From assembly GCA_029204225.1 (NCBI GenBank), contig CM055098.1, forward strand, positions 50,734,483 through 50,798,482: a stretch of DNA of 64,000 bases, given 5' to 3'. Shown piece after piece: positions 21,520 through 32,207 of this stretch (the first letter of the stretch is position 1; each line of letters starts with the position of its first letter). A program made the position numbers and the translations under genes. The stretch comes from Diphasiastrum complanatum (Eukaryota; Streptophyta; Lycopodiopsida; Lycopodiales; Lycopodiaceae). Below the pieces are notes generated by a model. It ran no database searches, was not told the DNA's origin, and worked only from the letters and a program-made list of their open reading frames with translations.

Positions 21520-22545
21520 TGTTGGAGTTTAATCTTACTCCTACTCATCCTAACTGCCCTCTTTTCTTTTTCCCATGTAAATCACTCTCTCAAGTAGTCT
21601 GCAGAAAATGAACTATTTTTCAACAGTCTGCATTCTTGCATTGATTGTCGCTACAGTCTGTATTTTTACTCGAAAATTTTCACAGGCAAAAAATCCGACA
21701 CTATCACCTTCGGACCATCCTGAGCAGCTAAGTGTTTTGTGAAACTTGTGCTAACTCAGTTTTAGGCCATTTCAGACACTTCTAGAAATGCGACACTACT
21801 TCGCATAAAATGCGAAAGAGACGACACTCTACAGAAATACACAGGATTCCAAGTACAGATTGTCTACGTCTTCACGCTCCCATAATAACTGCTCTTATTA
21901 GTCAGTTAATCAGCTGTTAAGCGATCTTATAAATGCAAACATAGAATAATACAAGATCTTTCAAATGCTATATATGTAAATTGAAGAGAGACAAAGAGAT
22001 ATTCAAAAGTTGATTCGTCAAATGATACATGAGATATATGGAGATCTACGACCAAAATTGGTCTTTCAGTAGTAGACTCCTCAGAGTTAGTGATCATAGA
22101 AAGAGAGTAAATATTCAGAGCGATAGCTATTGTCTTGTTTCTGTTAGTAGGATCACGCGCTTATCAGTGTTATTGTTTTTTTTGGTCTGATCGTTGTTTC
22201 TTACAATGCTAATATACAAATTCGCTATTGTTCCATTTTCTTACATTCTTGTTGAATGTTAAGTAACTCTCACTCTTCTTCCGCAATGCCACAGACAAGG
22301 AAATGTATGGCTGTCCTTGACACCTAATTGTAATTACATTCCTTTATATCAGAATATCAGGATCAATGAATTGCATGGCTATCTTTGACGCCTAATAGTT
22401 TTTTGCAATTTATCTGAACGGTTGTCTAAGACACCTACACTGATACTCTCATCAGAAGCAGCTCTTTAATATATGTTCTCTAAGTAATCCAAGATCCTTT
22501 AATAGGAATTTATTTTATCAGTTGGCATCAACATCCAAGCCCATA
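21520..22545 (+). repeat. A 3' LTR
   Basis: It matches the 5' LTR and ends GCCCATA where the other copy has GCCAACA. The TATA-like CTTATAAATGC lies near 21928. The TSD GGATA follows at 22546-22550. Confidence 0.95.
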
Positions 22546-22550
22546 GGATA

Positions 22551-23305
22551 GTGTTTTTGTGAAGTAATTTGCTACCATAAAATATGTCCTACAGTAAACC
22601 AATGACACTTCCTTGATTTGCACTTTCTAAGGTAATGATACCTAATTTTGACATGCTTGCTCCGAGAATGAAATCTGGGATTTAGAGATAGTGCAATTGT
22701 GCTTTGATTATCACAATAGATAGTTGTTGGATGTGGTTGAGCAAGGTCTGGATTCGATAGGAGCTGGTTGAGAGAGCTGATCGAGTATGCAAGGTCGGGT
22801 CGAGTCTAGAGCATTGCATACATTAGTGAGCCGATAATGGAGTGAAACGGATACTGCTTCATTGCTCCTTTTATAGCTTCAGACCAAGGTCGAGTGAGAA
22901 GTAGTTCGATTTGCAATTGGTCATTCCATATTTGTCCAGCACATTGTAAGATATCGTTGTTGATTGATAAAAAGCTGTCTGTTGGATTGAATTCGTTGAA
23001 TCTGAATTCCAAGACAGTAATGGGCTGGACCCATATCAATCATCATGTATTCATGTGATAGCATGCATTTGGTGTCCTTCAACAAATTCATATTGTTACT
23101 AAACAGTAACTTATCATCTACATAAAGAGTGATTATTATGAAGGAATCCGATATAGACGTGAAATAGACATTCGAGTCTGCCAAATTTGGAATAAAATCA
23201 TTCTCGATTAGAAATGCATTAATTTTTTGGAACCAGACTCTTGGTGACTATTTCAGACCATATAGAGCCTTGTGTATTTTTCACACTAGGTGCTCCTTAC
23301 CCTTC
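22551..23305 (-). pseudogene. pol: C RT and RNase H part
   Basis: On the minus strand from 23305: GKEHLVCKIHKALYGLK, then ADSNVYFTS, LYVDDKLLFSNN (the YVDD catalytic box) and AHYCLGIQIQR, and in a shifted frame TRPDLAYSISSLNQLLSNPD. Near 22735 the sequence jumps to YCDNQSTIALSLNPRFHSRS and KHVKIRYHYLR, the end of RNase H, so the RNase H N-terminal part is deleted. The upstream side is interrupted by Gypsy B, and the residues on each side of B join properly. Confidence 0.9.
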
Positions 23306-23310
23306 AGTTC

Positions 23311-23567
23311 TATAGTGGGTTTCTTTCCTTGCCTAACCTGAATCCAAGATCTAGTCAATCTAGCATCAAAGAGACGGAGTTAGTTGTCACGTGTAGGTTC
23401 GTTCCCATGAGAGTGATAGTATAGTTCAGATTTCAACATGAATGGAGGATCTAACACTAACATCCATTAACACTAGGCATTAACACTACATCCATTAACC
23501 CTACTTCCATTAACCCTAGATCCACAACAATGATAGAAACTTACTCTTCTCTCTCTCCCTATCTCTG
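23311..23567 (-). repeat. B 3' LTR, truncated
   Basis: It matches 31445-31701, starting TATAGTGGGT where the 5' LTR has TGTAGTGGGT. About 500 bp of the LTR (its U3 side), the polypurine tract and probably the end of the third ORF are deleted; the ORF sequence begins directly at about 23560. Confidence 0.9.
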
Positions 23568-25433
23568 AAGGGCCACTTTGTATGTTTCCACTTTCTTGAA
23601 CAAATATGCAATCTCCGTCAGTGTGACCGAATGATCAGGTATTTGTGTTTGCAGATATGCATCACGCTCAAGGGTGGTCGCATCCAATTCACCTTGAAGC
23701 CGTGTGCGATCTTGTTCGGCCATTTGTAATTGCCCCTTCAGCAGCTGCACCTGTTGCTTGGCATCTTGCACTGCCTTATCGACCTGATCATGTGCAGTTG
23801 TCAGGGCATTTTGCAGGGAGCTGATGTAGGTTTCCAAGCGATCAGCTTGTTGTTGGGCCAATGTCTTTTCGCTTTCAGCCTTTTCTTCATGTTGCTTGGC
23901 TATCTTCACCTCTCGATCCAGCTGGACAATTTTTTGGCTGATCAGAGTGTTTTCGGATCCTAAATCAGAGATCCTCTGTTCCATTTCCTTCTTCTTATCC
24001 AGCATAGACTGGATCACTTGCCCAAGGCTTGAAACTAACCCGAGAGCACCACTTGAATCGACAGTCATGGAGGTGGCAGCAATAGGAGACCTTGATGGTA
24101 CTGTCTGTGGTAGGCGTGGAATAGTTGCCAAAGTCTCTTCTTCTTCAAAAATATCCTCGTCTTCAAACCCTTCATGCACCGTGGCGTCGAACTGCTTCGG
24201 TGACTTGACAGCTATGTCGACCCGAAGTGTGGCTAGGCTACCTTGTGTGGGTGGTTGCTGACTGGCATCTTCGACACCAACAGTAGCTTCATGGATATGC
24301 CCGGATCCTCTTCCAGGGGATTGGGGTTCAAAGGGTGCTAGGCTCTGGGGCATTTCAAAGATTTTGGTGGCCCCAAGGGGGTTAGAATCATTGAACATAT
24401 CCATGAAGAACTGTGTGTTGGGTGAGGTTGCTTCGGTGTGCGGGGGTGAGGCGGCCTGGGCAACTATGATGGGAATGGTAGGCCCAATGGTCACAGACTG
24501 TCCTTATATGGGAGCAGAGGCGAGGGAAGCATCAGAGACGAGGGGAATGGGAAGTTCAGTGCGAACAGCATCAGGGGTGGAAGCGTAGCTGATGAGGTAT
24601 GCCTAATACGACGTCGTGCCTCGGAAGGTGAGTCAAGAATTATGATCTCGCTGGGTGGACGATGACCACTATGAGAACCTGAGGCCTGGTGAGATGACTC
24701 GGTTGGTGCTTCTTCGTAAACTGAAATCACAGAATCCAGGTGGAAGCCATGGATTTTGTTTTCTAAGTGAGAAGCAACTAAGAGGGACAATAGAGAGCCA
24801 ATGGCGAACTGCTGCTTTGTATTGGCCTTAATAGCTCGCTTGAGCTCACCAGAAATAGTCTTGAACCAGTTATATGGTTCAAGAGGGGCTTTGGCCAACT
24901 TTATGTGGGACTCCACTATCCTGTGAAGGATTTGAGATGTGATGCATCTTTCCTGAGATTGCCAACCATCATGAAATGATTCAACAATTGGACAGCGGCG
25001 TGGATGGAAGGCTCAGTGATGGCTTCCAGAAGGTAGCATCATTAGTCCAATGCAGATCGTTGATGAGGTCAATGTATGGCTTGATGGCCTATTTGGCGTG
25101 CTTGTGATTGGGTGAGACGTGCGTATCGGATGAGATTCCTATAGCTGCAAGTGCGGCCTCAGTGACGCGCACCTTGTGTGTGGCTCCTTGGAAGGTGATG
25201 TAAAACTTGGATTTCTCTTCCTTCCACGTACTGAAGGCAAGAGTGATGAAATCCATATTGATGCATCCCAAAAAGGCTCTCTCATGAATACCCATTGCAG
25301 TAAGTAGAGGCTCCGCAAGGGTCATCCACGGAGTGACCATGCTTGTGCTAGGAAGAATCATGATGTCCGTTGTAGATGGGACATCACGATGGATAGTATA
25401 GCGCGGAGACTGGGAAGTATCAGTAGAAGACAT
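23559..25433 (-). pseudogene. B third ORF (ORF3), coiled-coil protein of unknown function
   Basis: Downstream of pol, in sense, lies a gene of about 600 codons broken by a stop and frameshifts. The start MSSTDTSQSPRYT is likely. The N-terminal domain contains FITLAFSTWKEEKSKFYITF and VRVTEAALAAIGIS; in a shifted frame WQSQERCITSQILHRIVESH and GELKRAIKANTKQQFAIGSL follow. A Pro/Ser/Thr-rich linker with an acidic FEDEDIFEEEE patch comes next, then a coiled coil of about 130 residues (LDKKKEMEQRISDLGSENTL, QHEEKAESEKTLAQQQADRL). Some plant Gypsy lineages carry an extra ORF here; I cannot assign this one to a known family, though the N-terminal pattern vaguely recalls ATHILA ORF1-type proteins. 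Gypsy G has a related copy (51006-51790). Confidence 0.7.
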
Positions 25434-26251
25434 GATGATCAGAAAGGAATTATAACCATGTGAGAGTGTATCAGAAGGCAATGCAGGAAATTTGAAAGGC
25501 TTTGGTCACAAGAAAAATTCGCAAGAGCTTCGCTAGCACAAGTGAGGAATGAATCGAATTCAGCCAACTTATAGGTGAATTTGGTGGGTCCATTACACTG
25601 AATAGTAGTTGGGCTGATCAATTCTAAACAAAAATTTGCAGGCATATACGGAGTTGTAAAAATAGGCTATAAAATCTCGACGAAGGTTTCTAGAGATCTG
25701 AACCTATCAAGCGAACATTTTTCAGGGCTAGCGAAGGATGATCCTTCGCCCAGGAGGGTCCTTCGCCCAGGTACTGTCATAAATGTTTTTTTTCACAATC
25801 TGAACCTATGGACGACCTAATTTTGACATTTTAAGATCATCTAGCAGGTCGACGAAGGTTTATAATGACGTTATGATGCCCGGTGAAGGTTCCCAAAATG
25901 GCATATCACTGAACATTCGCCTGACTCAAAAATTGAATTTTCTCTTGTCAGAAATCTTCGCCCACCTCAATTTAGATAAATCAAGGGTGGATGTACAATC
26001 TGAGAGCTCAGTGAAGGTTTTTGATACTGTATTGACCAAATCGACCCAAAACAGTGATTTTCTAAGTCATTTTCCATAAAAATACTGTGTTTCCATTTCC
26101 TTATGCTGATGACTTCCTGACTTTTGCTCATCAGTCTTTCCTTATTTTTTCTTATTTTTTTTTTCAACTGTCTTTTTCCAAAAAAAAGTCAGCAAATTAA
26201 ATACTGAAAACAAAAAATTGAAAACAAATAAAATGAAAAAACATATTGAGA
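25434..26251 (-). other. B spacer between integrase and ORF3, with CGAAGGTT motifs
   Basis: Non-coding. CGAAGGTT or its complement and one-base variants occur near 25682, 25735, 25745, 25765, 25852, 25883, 25958 and 26012, the same octamer as in the 5' leader. The low-coordinate end (25500-25620) is similar to 49080-49150 in Gypsy G, so the arrangement is shared by both families. Confidence 0.75.
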
Positions 26252-27108
26252 TCAGGCTTGCTGAATTGGCGGAGCAGACCGCCGAAACTTGCGTAATCGA
26301 CTGTCATTTACCGGAGTATCAAATCGTTTTCCATCCAAGTGCTCAAGAATTACTGTGCCATAGTTCAATATTTCCTTCACTTTATACAGGCCTTCCCCAG
26401 TAAACTTCAACTTACCCTTGATCAGCTTGGTTTTGTACATCAATGCAAGATCTCCTGCTTCCAGATCTTTCTTGTGCAATCGCCGATTGTGCCATGGCTT
26501 GCGGCAGGCTTTCTCTACTACTAAGGCATGAACTGCCATCAATCGAGTTTCACATAATTTGTGCAATGCATCGTGACAAAGATGTAAACTCCGATCATCA
26601 TTTAATCGTTCTGTTGCTGCTATGCGTAAAGATGGGATTAAAAATTCAATTGGCATAACAACATCTTGACCATAAACCAGTTGAAAAGGTGTTTGATTTG
26701 TACTATTTTTGTAAGCGGTTCTGAATGCCCATAATGCTGCATACAGTTTATGTTCCCAATCAGACCGACTCGCTTCAACTGTCTTTATCATAATGGTGCA
26801 GAGAATCTTATTGGAAGATTCAGCTTGGCCAATGACTGCTGTCGGAATACCCTTCAAATCTTGATAAGTCCACGCAAAACAATCTTGATACTTAATAAGT
26901 AGCAAACGGAGTGCTTGATATGTTCAGGAGTAAGTTGTTGTACAAACTTTTCTGGTTCCCCTGGTTCTACAAGATTCATTGGCTGCGTCCTAGCTGGGCC
27001 ATCATAAACCTCTTTAGATTCCAACATGTGTTCTTTAGGTTCACGATGTACTTTAGGTAGCATGATAACCACATCATCCAGTGTATAACGTTTAAAATGC
27101 TCTGGCAT
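26252..27108 (-). pseudogene. pol: B RT N-terminal edge fused to integrase C-terminal part
   Basis: MPEHFKRYTLDDVVIML and QPMNLVEPGEPEKFV precede RT, as in G. After a frameshift, IKYQDCFAWTYQDLKGIP is the start of RT. Near 26831 the frame passes straight into GQAESSNKIL, TVEASRSDWEHKLYAALWAF and GQDVVMPIEFLIPSLR of the integrase end, finishing with KGKLKFTGEGLYKVKEILNY and NDSRLRKF. RT palm, RNase H and the integrase catalytic core are thus lost by one deletion that kept the reading frame. Such a product cannot act as an enzyme. Confidence 0.9.
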
Positions 27109-27270
27109 ATCATGCTGGACTACATTTGCTTGTTCTTTTTCAAAAGGACTTGTCTTGGATCTTCGTTTAGTCTTCTTAGCAGGAATTGATCATGGAACTG
27201 ATGACTTTCGGGATGATAAATCTTTCTTCTTGGGTGAAGACTTCCTAGACGATGATGTCTTGCTGAAGAT

Positions 27271-27870
27271 CTAACTTGAAGAATCATTTTTGACTTTTCC
27301 TTTGCCTTTATCCAATAGAGGTGGCACTTCCTTTAAATCGATCTTTTGAGGGGGATTTTCCCATTTCAAGACCGTATTATAATGTTGCTTTGCTTGTTTC
27401 TTTGTCACCGAACCTGACATCCTATCTCCCTTCAATATAACTGCTTTGGGCGATTTGATTGTTGGTTCATCAGGAACATTACGCACTCCAAATCTGGTCG
27501 GATCCATATGATGTAAAATCTGTTCATCCATAAGTTCTGCATTGCCATCATAAGTTAAGGCATGGCTCATTGGTATGAGATCATCCTCAATTGGATCTGG
27601 TATACGTTCCATTGATATCCAGGCTACATTCAGCACATTTAGTGGAAACGTGATTGGCGTATCCAAAGTTCGATCTAACAAGGAAATCTCGCTCATCTCT
27701 GATTGAATATCTTGTTGACACATATATCCTGCTGTACAATCAATTGTTGCAAGAGCTTTGTTCCAATTGACAGTATCCGTTTGAGAATCGTAGTGAACTC
27801 CCAATTTTTTCTCTAGTCGATCACAAGTGTGATCCGTTGTTGATGAATCGTCATCCGCTTTTTGAACCAC
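27271..27870 (-). pseudogene. pol: B linker region between protease and RT
   Basis: An open frame of 200 codons with TVNWNKALATIDCTAGYM, TLDTPITFPLNVLNVAWIS and a basic Lys-rich C-terminus (DKGKGKVKND). Gypsy G has the matching sequence at 47342-47737 (VVRWTDALATIDCGAC, MDTPITFGVNMINVAWLS). It continues the protease frame and leads to RT. I do not know its function; such a linker of about 250 residues is long. Confidence 0.7.
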
Positions 27871-27879
27871 TGGCTTGAT

Positions 27880-28344
27880 AGTCCAAGTCGTAGGATCAAT
27901 TTTAACTGCACGTTCACGATTTTCAAAAGTGATTTTGCGGGTACCCCAGTTATGAATTACTTGCGCACCTCGTAACCATGGACGTCCTAAGAGAACTCAG
28001 TAGACATTTGGTGCTTCTGGTAAGTCCATCACGATGAAAGTAATGACGAACTGTACACCTGCAATCCTGACAAGTATATCTTCCACCATTCCTCATGGAC
28101 GAACCATCGTTTGGTCAGCTAACTTAATAGCAAAAGTAATAGGCTTAATCTTTGTAAGGCCCCATTTTGTACATAGCTTTGTAGAAATCAGGTTAACTCC
28201 TGAACCGCCGTCTATCACAGCTGCTTCTTTAGAAAATTGTCTATGTTGTATCGGCAGAGTGATATTATTTTAATCACTTTCCCAAGCTGTTCCAACATGT
28301 AGTACATCGTTAGATTCTTCAAATCCAGCACAAAAAAGCGGCTC
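27880..28344 (-). pseudogene. pol: B aspartic protease with DGGSG site
   Basis: The minus strand reads NNITLPIQHRQFSKEAAVID, then GGSGVNLIS at about 28212-28186, WGLTKIKPITFAIKLADQT and VLLGRPWLRGAQVIHNWGT. This is a retropepsin-like domain. The catalytic Asp is followed by Gly-Gly-Ser instead of the usual Ser/Thr-Gly-Ala, and Gypsy G has the same DGGSG. The flap and the LLGRPWLR block are typical of Gypsy protease. Several stops interrupt the frame. Confidence 0.85.
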
Positions 28345-30225
28345 CTAATGGTCTTCTGATTCTTCTTGAGCTAACTTTTGTGCTAAGACTTCTTTTGCTT
28401 TTGGCACCAACTTTAGGAGCTCTCCCAATGAAATATTGATCTTACTAGACAAAATATTCATGAGTAATTCTGTATGCGGTGCTTCCAGTTCCGTCATCTT
28501 GAAGGGTTCTTCGTGATGATGTAATTGATCATTCATATCTGTACGTAAATTTCTTGGAGGCTGCAATGGTGAAGACCAAACTTCAACTGTTACTTTAGTA
28601 GCTTCAAGTTCCTCTTCTTCTTGCAAATGCTTAATCCATTGTCTCATATCCTGATATCTTCATTTTTTTGCATTAAGATTTGGATAGACTTCCGATGTTG
28701 CTGGTGTATCATTTAATGGTATAGAATCAGTAGGTACTGAATCCACTACTGGTTCTTTTTGCTTTTGTGCTCTGGTGACCACCATCAAGGGTGCACTTGG
28801 TTTATTATGAGCTACCGATCCTTGCTTGATTGTTATCAAATTTACAGGTGTTGTAGCTGGTGGTGGCTTCAATCTTGCTGGACAGTCTTTATAGCAATGC
28901 CCATATCCACTATCACGATAGAATGGTACAAATTTTCCTTTATTTGGGCATTCTGCAACTCTATGATTTTCTCCACATGCAAAGCATCCAAGTGGTGCTT
29001 TGGCCCAATTTCTCAAGGCTTGTTGTTGAGCGGCAGCATAAATGGCATACTGTTCTAAAAATCCACCTTCTTGATCATTACCATAGCTCCATTGCTCATC
29101 ACTTCCGTAAGGTTCTGGTTCCATCAAATTGGCAGGAGGAACAGAGTGCTTTGGTGGGGCAGGCAAAGCTAGACGTTCCGGGTATCCAAGAGTAGATTGT
29201 CGTAGTCTTGCTGCTGGATTGCCTCCATACTGTGGGTCTCGATATCCCATCTGGACATACCGTTGCTGAATCATCCGAGGGTTGAAGTTGCAAAAGGCAG
29301 TCTCATGGTCAGGTGAATTACACAGATGGCAAACACTGATTTCCATTCGTTTTTTCAATTGAGGACACTCGTTCACTGTGTGATTTCTTGTACAAATAGA
29401 ACACCAGACATTTTTTTTGGTAGGAAAATTCTTTGCAAACTTCTTAGATTCCTTGTTCGCTTCTCCGTGGAAATTTTCCAATGCTTTGATCTTCTCATCA
29501 AATTGCAACTGCAACTTTTTCATCTATTTTTGCTGGGTCTTCCCAAGTTTTTCAAACTCATTGAGCATCATTTTTGCAGTAGCATTGGCATTCGTTGATG
29601 CAATAGTGGTGGATGTCATAGAAGTCTGCCCTATTGTATAAGACAACATACTGACATTCAGCTCATCATCTGAATCTTCATCCTCCTCCCGAATTGCATC
29701 GTCCATCGCATTTTCTAAAAGTGCGTACTCATTATGGCGTTTCAGTTCACATCTGATCCGTTTAGGTAGACCTAACAAAAACCACATAATCATGGCATTT
29801 TCATTAATCAGCTCAGGCTCACATTCAGATCTAAGACGTTTCACCCTTTTGATGTAATCTTGAACCATTTCTCACTTTCCCATTTTAATTTTACTTAAAA
29901 GTAGGAAAGGGTCTTCCATAAACTTCCGCGGTTTGAACTGTGTGATAAGGGCTCGTTTAACAACCTCCTAATCGGTACGCTCAGTTTCATCTTGGTTATA
30001 GTACCGATCTTGTGCTGCGCTTGTTAAGGCCATAGGAAATAGCTTAAGTTTATCTTGAGAATAAATCTCAACATAGACCTCACAGGATTCATCATAGATC
30101 TGAAGAAATCGAACTGGATCTGTTAATCCATTATATTTGGGTAGATCCAATCGAGGTGCTCTTCTAACAATAATTGGATTGACCTCCTGTGGAGCACCTC
30201 CAAGAGCAGCTCCAGGGGTAGCCAT
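28345..30225 (-). pseudogene. gag: B gag with several zinc knuckles
   Basis: Starts at 30225. Blocks in order: RRAPRLDLPKYNGLTDPVRF, LQIYDESCEVY, then QDYIKRVKRLRSECEPELI and WFLLGLPKRIRCELKR (capsid), an acidic IREEDEDSDDEL patch, then knuckles CX2CX3HX4C (CSICTRNHTVNEC), CX2CX4HX4C (CHLCNSPDHETAFC), CX2CX3HX4C (CFACGENHRVAEC) and a partial YGHCYKDC. The last part (28647-28345) is acidic and rich in Glu, with ending LAQKLAQEESEDH. Breaks occur at 29968 and 29868 and between 28660 and 28647. Having three to four knuckles is unusual; the related gags of D and G share them. Confidence 0.9.
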
Positions 30226-30229
30226 TTAG

Positions 30230-31420
30230 ATCAAATTGATAATGTGATTGGATATATATTTTTTCAAAAACTATCTCAGATTAGATCTGCTAGTTCTATT
30301 CCACTTTTCAAGAATCTGATTCTATATGATAAAAAACTGTCCGAAATTCGATCAATCGATACTTCTAAAAAATGATAAATCTCTCAGAGTCCAATTCAGA
30401 ATATATCAGATCTGATCCAAATTTTGACAGAGACTTGATTTGGAAAATCAAAAACTAAAAATAGGACTGGCGAAGGTTCTCTAGGCGAAGGTTGGCTCGG
30501 CGAAGGTTCAACAGTGCTATTTTGGGATAAAAACTCTCTGAACACCTTTCTGGCAATTTCTTGGAAAATAACCTTCGCCGACTTTTCAGATGGAAGATCT
30601 GACACAGATAGAACTATGGAGAACCGGACGAAGGTTTCTAACACAAGAAAATACAGTTTTTGTAATCTAGCGAGGGTAAAAATCAAGTTTCTTTGTAATC
30701 TGATCAAGATGAATTTTCGTCAAACTCAAAATAGTATTTTTTTTATAGATAGAATGTTTTGGAAATTCAGTGAAGGTTTTGGCGAAGGATCAAGAGTAAT
30801 ACTGGTAATTTTGCAAAAAAATGACTTTTTGGCAAAAATATGACAATATGACAACTGATCCTCTGAAAACCTTTCTATTTTTGGTATTATTCTTCGTCGA
30901 CCTGGCAATAGATAGATCTGAATCACATCTAAGCACAGTGAACTGGGCGAAGGTTCTTTTTCTGTATTTTTTAGGATTTTAATAATTTTTTGTGTTTTTT
31001 GGTGGTTTTTCTGATGTTTCTGGAAATCTGCTGGGAATTAATCTTCGCCCTTCAAACTGAAAGTTCTGTAAACAAAATCAAAGGTGTCTACAACTCGGCG
31101 AAGGTTTCCTGAAAGAGGTAAAAAGTTCTGGGCTCTGATGACGCTTTTTGCCTCTTTTGACCAAATTTGACAGATTTGACCGATTTTTGTTATTTTCTCT
31201 GATATCTCAGATCCAAATGGATCTTAAGATTAGTAATTTGAATAGCTTTTTCTGTTTAATAATCAGATTAGATTTCAAACAAGCAAATCCACTCAAAATC
31301 TAGCAAAATCAATCCCAAACTAACCCTACCATGCAGTTTTAACACTATTCATGCCACGACAAGATGCCTAATGCAAGCTAACCATCAACCAAACATGCTG
31401 CAAACTAAAAAATTGGCGTA
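30230..31420 (-). other. B 5' leader with CGAAGGTT motif array
   Basis: Non-coding stretch between PBS and gag. GCGAAGGTT occurs at 30470, 30485, 30500, 30947 and 31099; ACGAAGGTT at 30628; the complement AACCTTCGC at 30570; variants (GTGAAGGTT, GCGAAGGAT, ATCTTCGCC) at 30771, 30781 and 31041. They are irregularly spaced and lie in both orientations, so this is not a simple tandem repeat. Confidence 0.8.
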
Positions 31421-31440
31421 GCTTCCCGGCAACGACGCCA
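31421..31440 (-). other. B primer-binding site
   Basis: On the minus strand TGGCGTCGTTGCCGGGAAGC lies four bases from the LTR. Together with TGGCGCCGTTTCCGGGGA in G and TGGCATCGTTGCCGGGGA in D it defines a shared PBS of the type reported for Ogre/Tat-like Gypsy elements (tRNA-Arg, from memory). Confidence 0.85.
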
Positions 31441-31444
31441 AAAT

Positions 31445-32202
31445 TGTAGTGGGTTTCTTTCCTTGCCTAACCTGAATCCAAGATCTAGTCAATCTAGCAT
31501 CAAAGAGACGGAGTTAGTTGTCACGCGTAGATTCGTTCCCATGAGAGCGATAGTATAGTTTAGATTTCAACATGAATGGAGGATCTAATACTGACATCCA
31601 TTAACACTAAGCATTAACACTACATCCATTAACCCTACCTCCATTAATCCTAAATCCACAACAATGATAGAAACTTACTCTTCTCTCTCTCCCTTTCTCT
31701 CTCTCAAAAAGCATAAGAAATAGCAATCCCAATAATGATCAGATCCAACAATTAGGAAGATCCAAAGAAAGCATGAGAAATAGAGGAAAAGAGAGGAAGA
31801 GCAAGGACATTCATCAATCCATTTCTAAAGAGAATCAATCTGCTTTATTGAAATGAGAAAATGAACATGAGGAACAACTCGAGTTGGTCTCTTTTTATAG
31901 TAGAGAGGAGGACCCTGGCCTCTGAATCCTATTGGGCCAGTCTTGCCTCTCTTTTTATTCAAATTCAAAAAAGTGTGGGAACCATCAAAATTGGAGGGAA
32001 ACCCAACTTCATTCACTAACTTGACATTTAGGCCCTGCGACATTAAAAGTCTCGCCAAAAGACCTAAAGTCCTTTTATTAACATTCTAATTAATCAAATA
32101 ACTATGTGATCATTGGGTTGGACTTACACACGCATGGTGCCAAATTCCTCTCACTTATTAACTAGGGTTAGGGTTGCCTTGGAATCCGCAAACCCTCCAA
32201 CA
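31445..32202 (-). repeat. B 5' LTR
   Basis: 758 bp, TGTTGGAGG to CACTACA in element orientation. A TATA-like CTATAAAAAG lies at 31900-31891 on the minus strand. Its partner at 23311 is truncated. The adjacent flank AGTTT is the right target-site copy. Confidence 0.95.
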
Positions 32203-32207
32203 AGTTT

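Larger units (their letters stand above)
11983..22545 (+). mobile_element. A: Copia element nested in C
   Basis: LTRs at 11983-12997 and 21520-22545 (about 1.02 kb each), an initiator-Met-type PBS at 13001, gag and pol pieces in order, a polypurine tract at 21511-21519, and a 5-bp TSD GGATA. Gag is split by the younger Copia E (13404-19376). The pol has lost the region from the integrase core to the RT palm. The LTRs differ by an insertion of about 26 bp and many substitutions. Confidence 0.95.
23311..32202 (-). mobile_element. B: Gypsy element nested in C
   Basis: A minus-strand element with a full 5' LTR (31445-32202), PBS, motif-rich leader, gag, protease, collapsed pol, spacer, third ORF and a truncated 3' LTR (23311-23567). 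The flanking 5-mers AGTTC (23306-23310) and AGTTT (32203-32207) fit a target-site duplication with one change, and the Copia C RT frame resumes across it. Over 257 shared LTR bases I count 11 differences plus one at the edge. Gag, RT and integrase features (multi-knuckle gag, SDWEHKL, GKLKFTGEG) point to the Athila/Tat side of Gypsy, by inference. Confidence 0.95.

Noticed and set aside
23730-24261. Plus-strand frames over ORF3 of B
   Set aside because: Shadow of the coiled-coil reading on the minus strand; the plus reading has no heptads or domain.
28759-29641. Plus-strand frames over Gypsy B gag
   Set aside because: Antisense shadows of the minus-strand gag, whose zinc knuckles and capsid blocks are clear.
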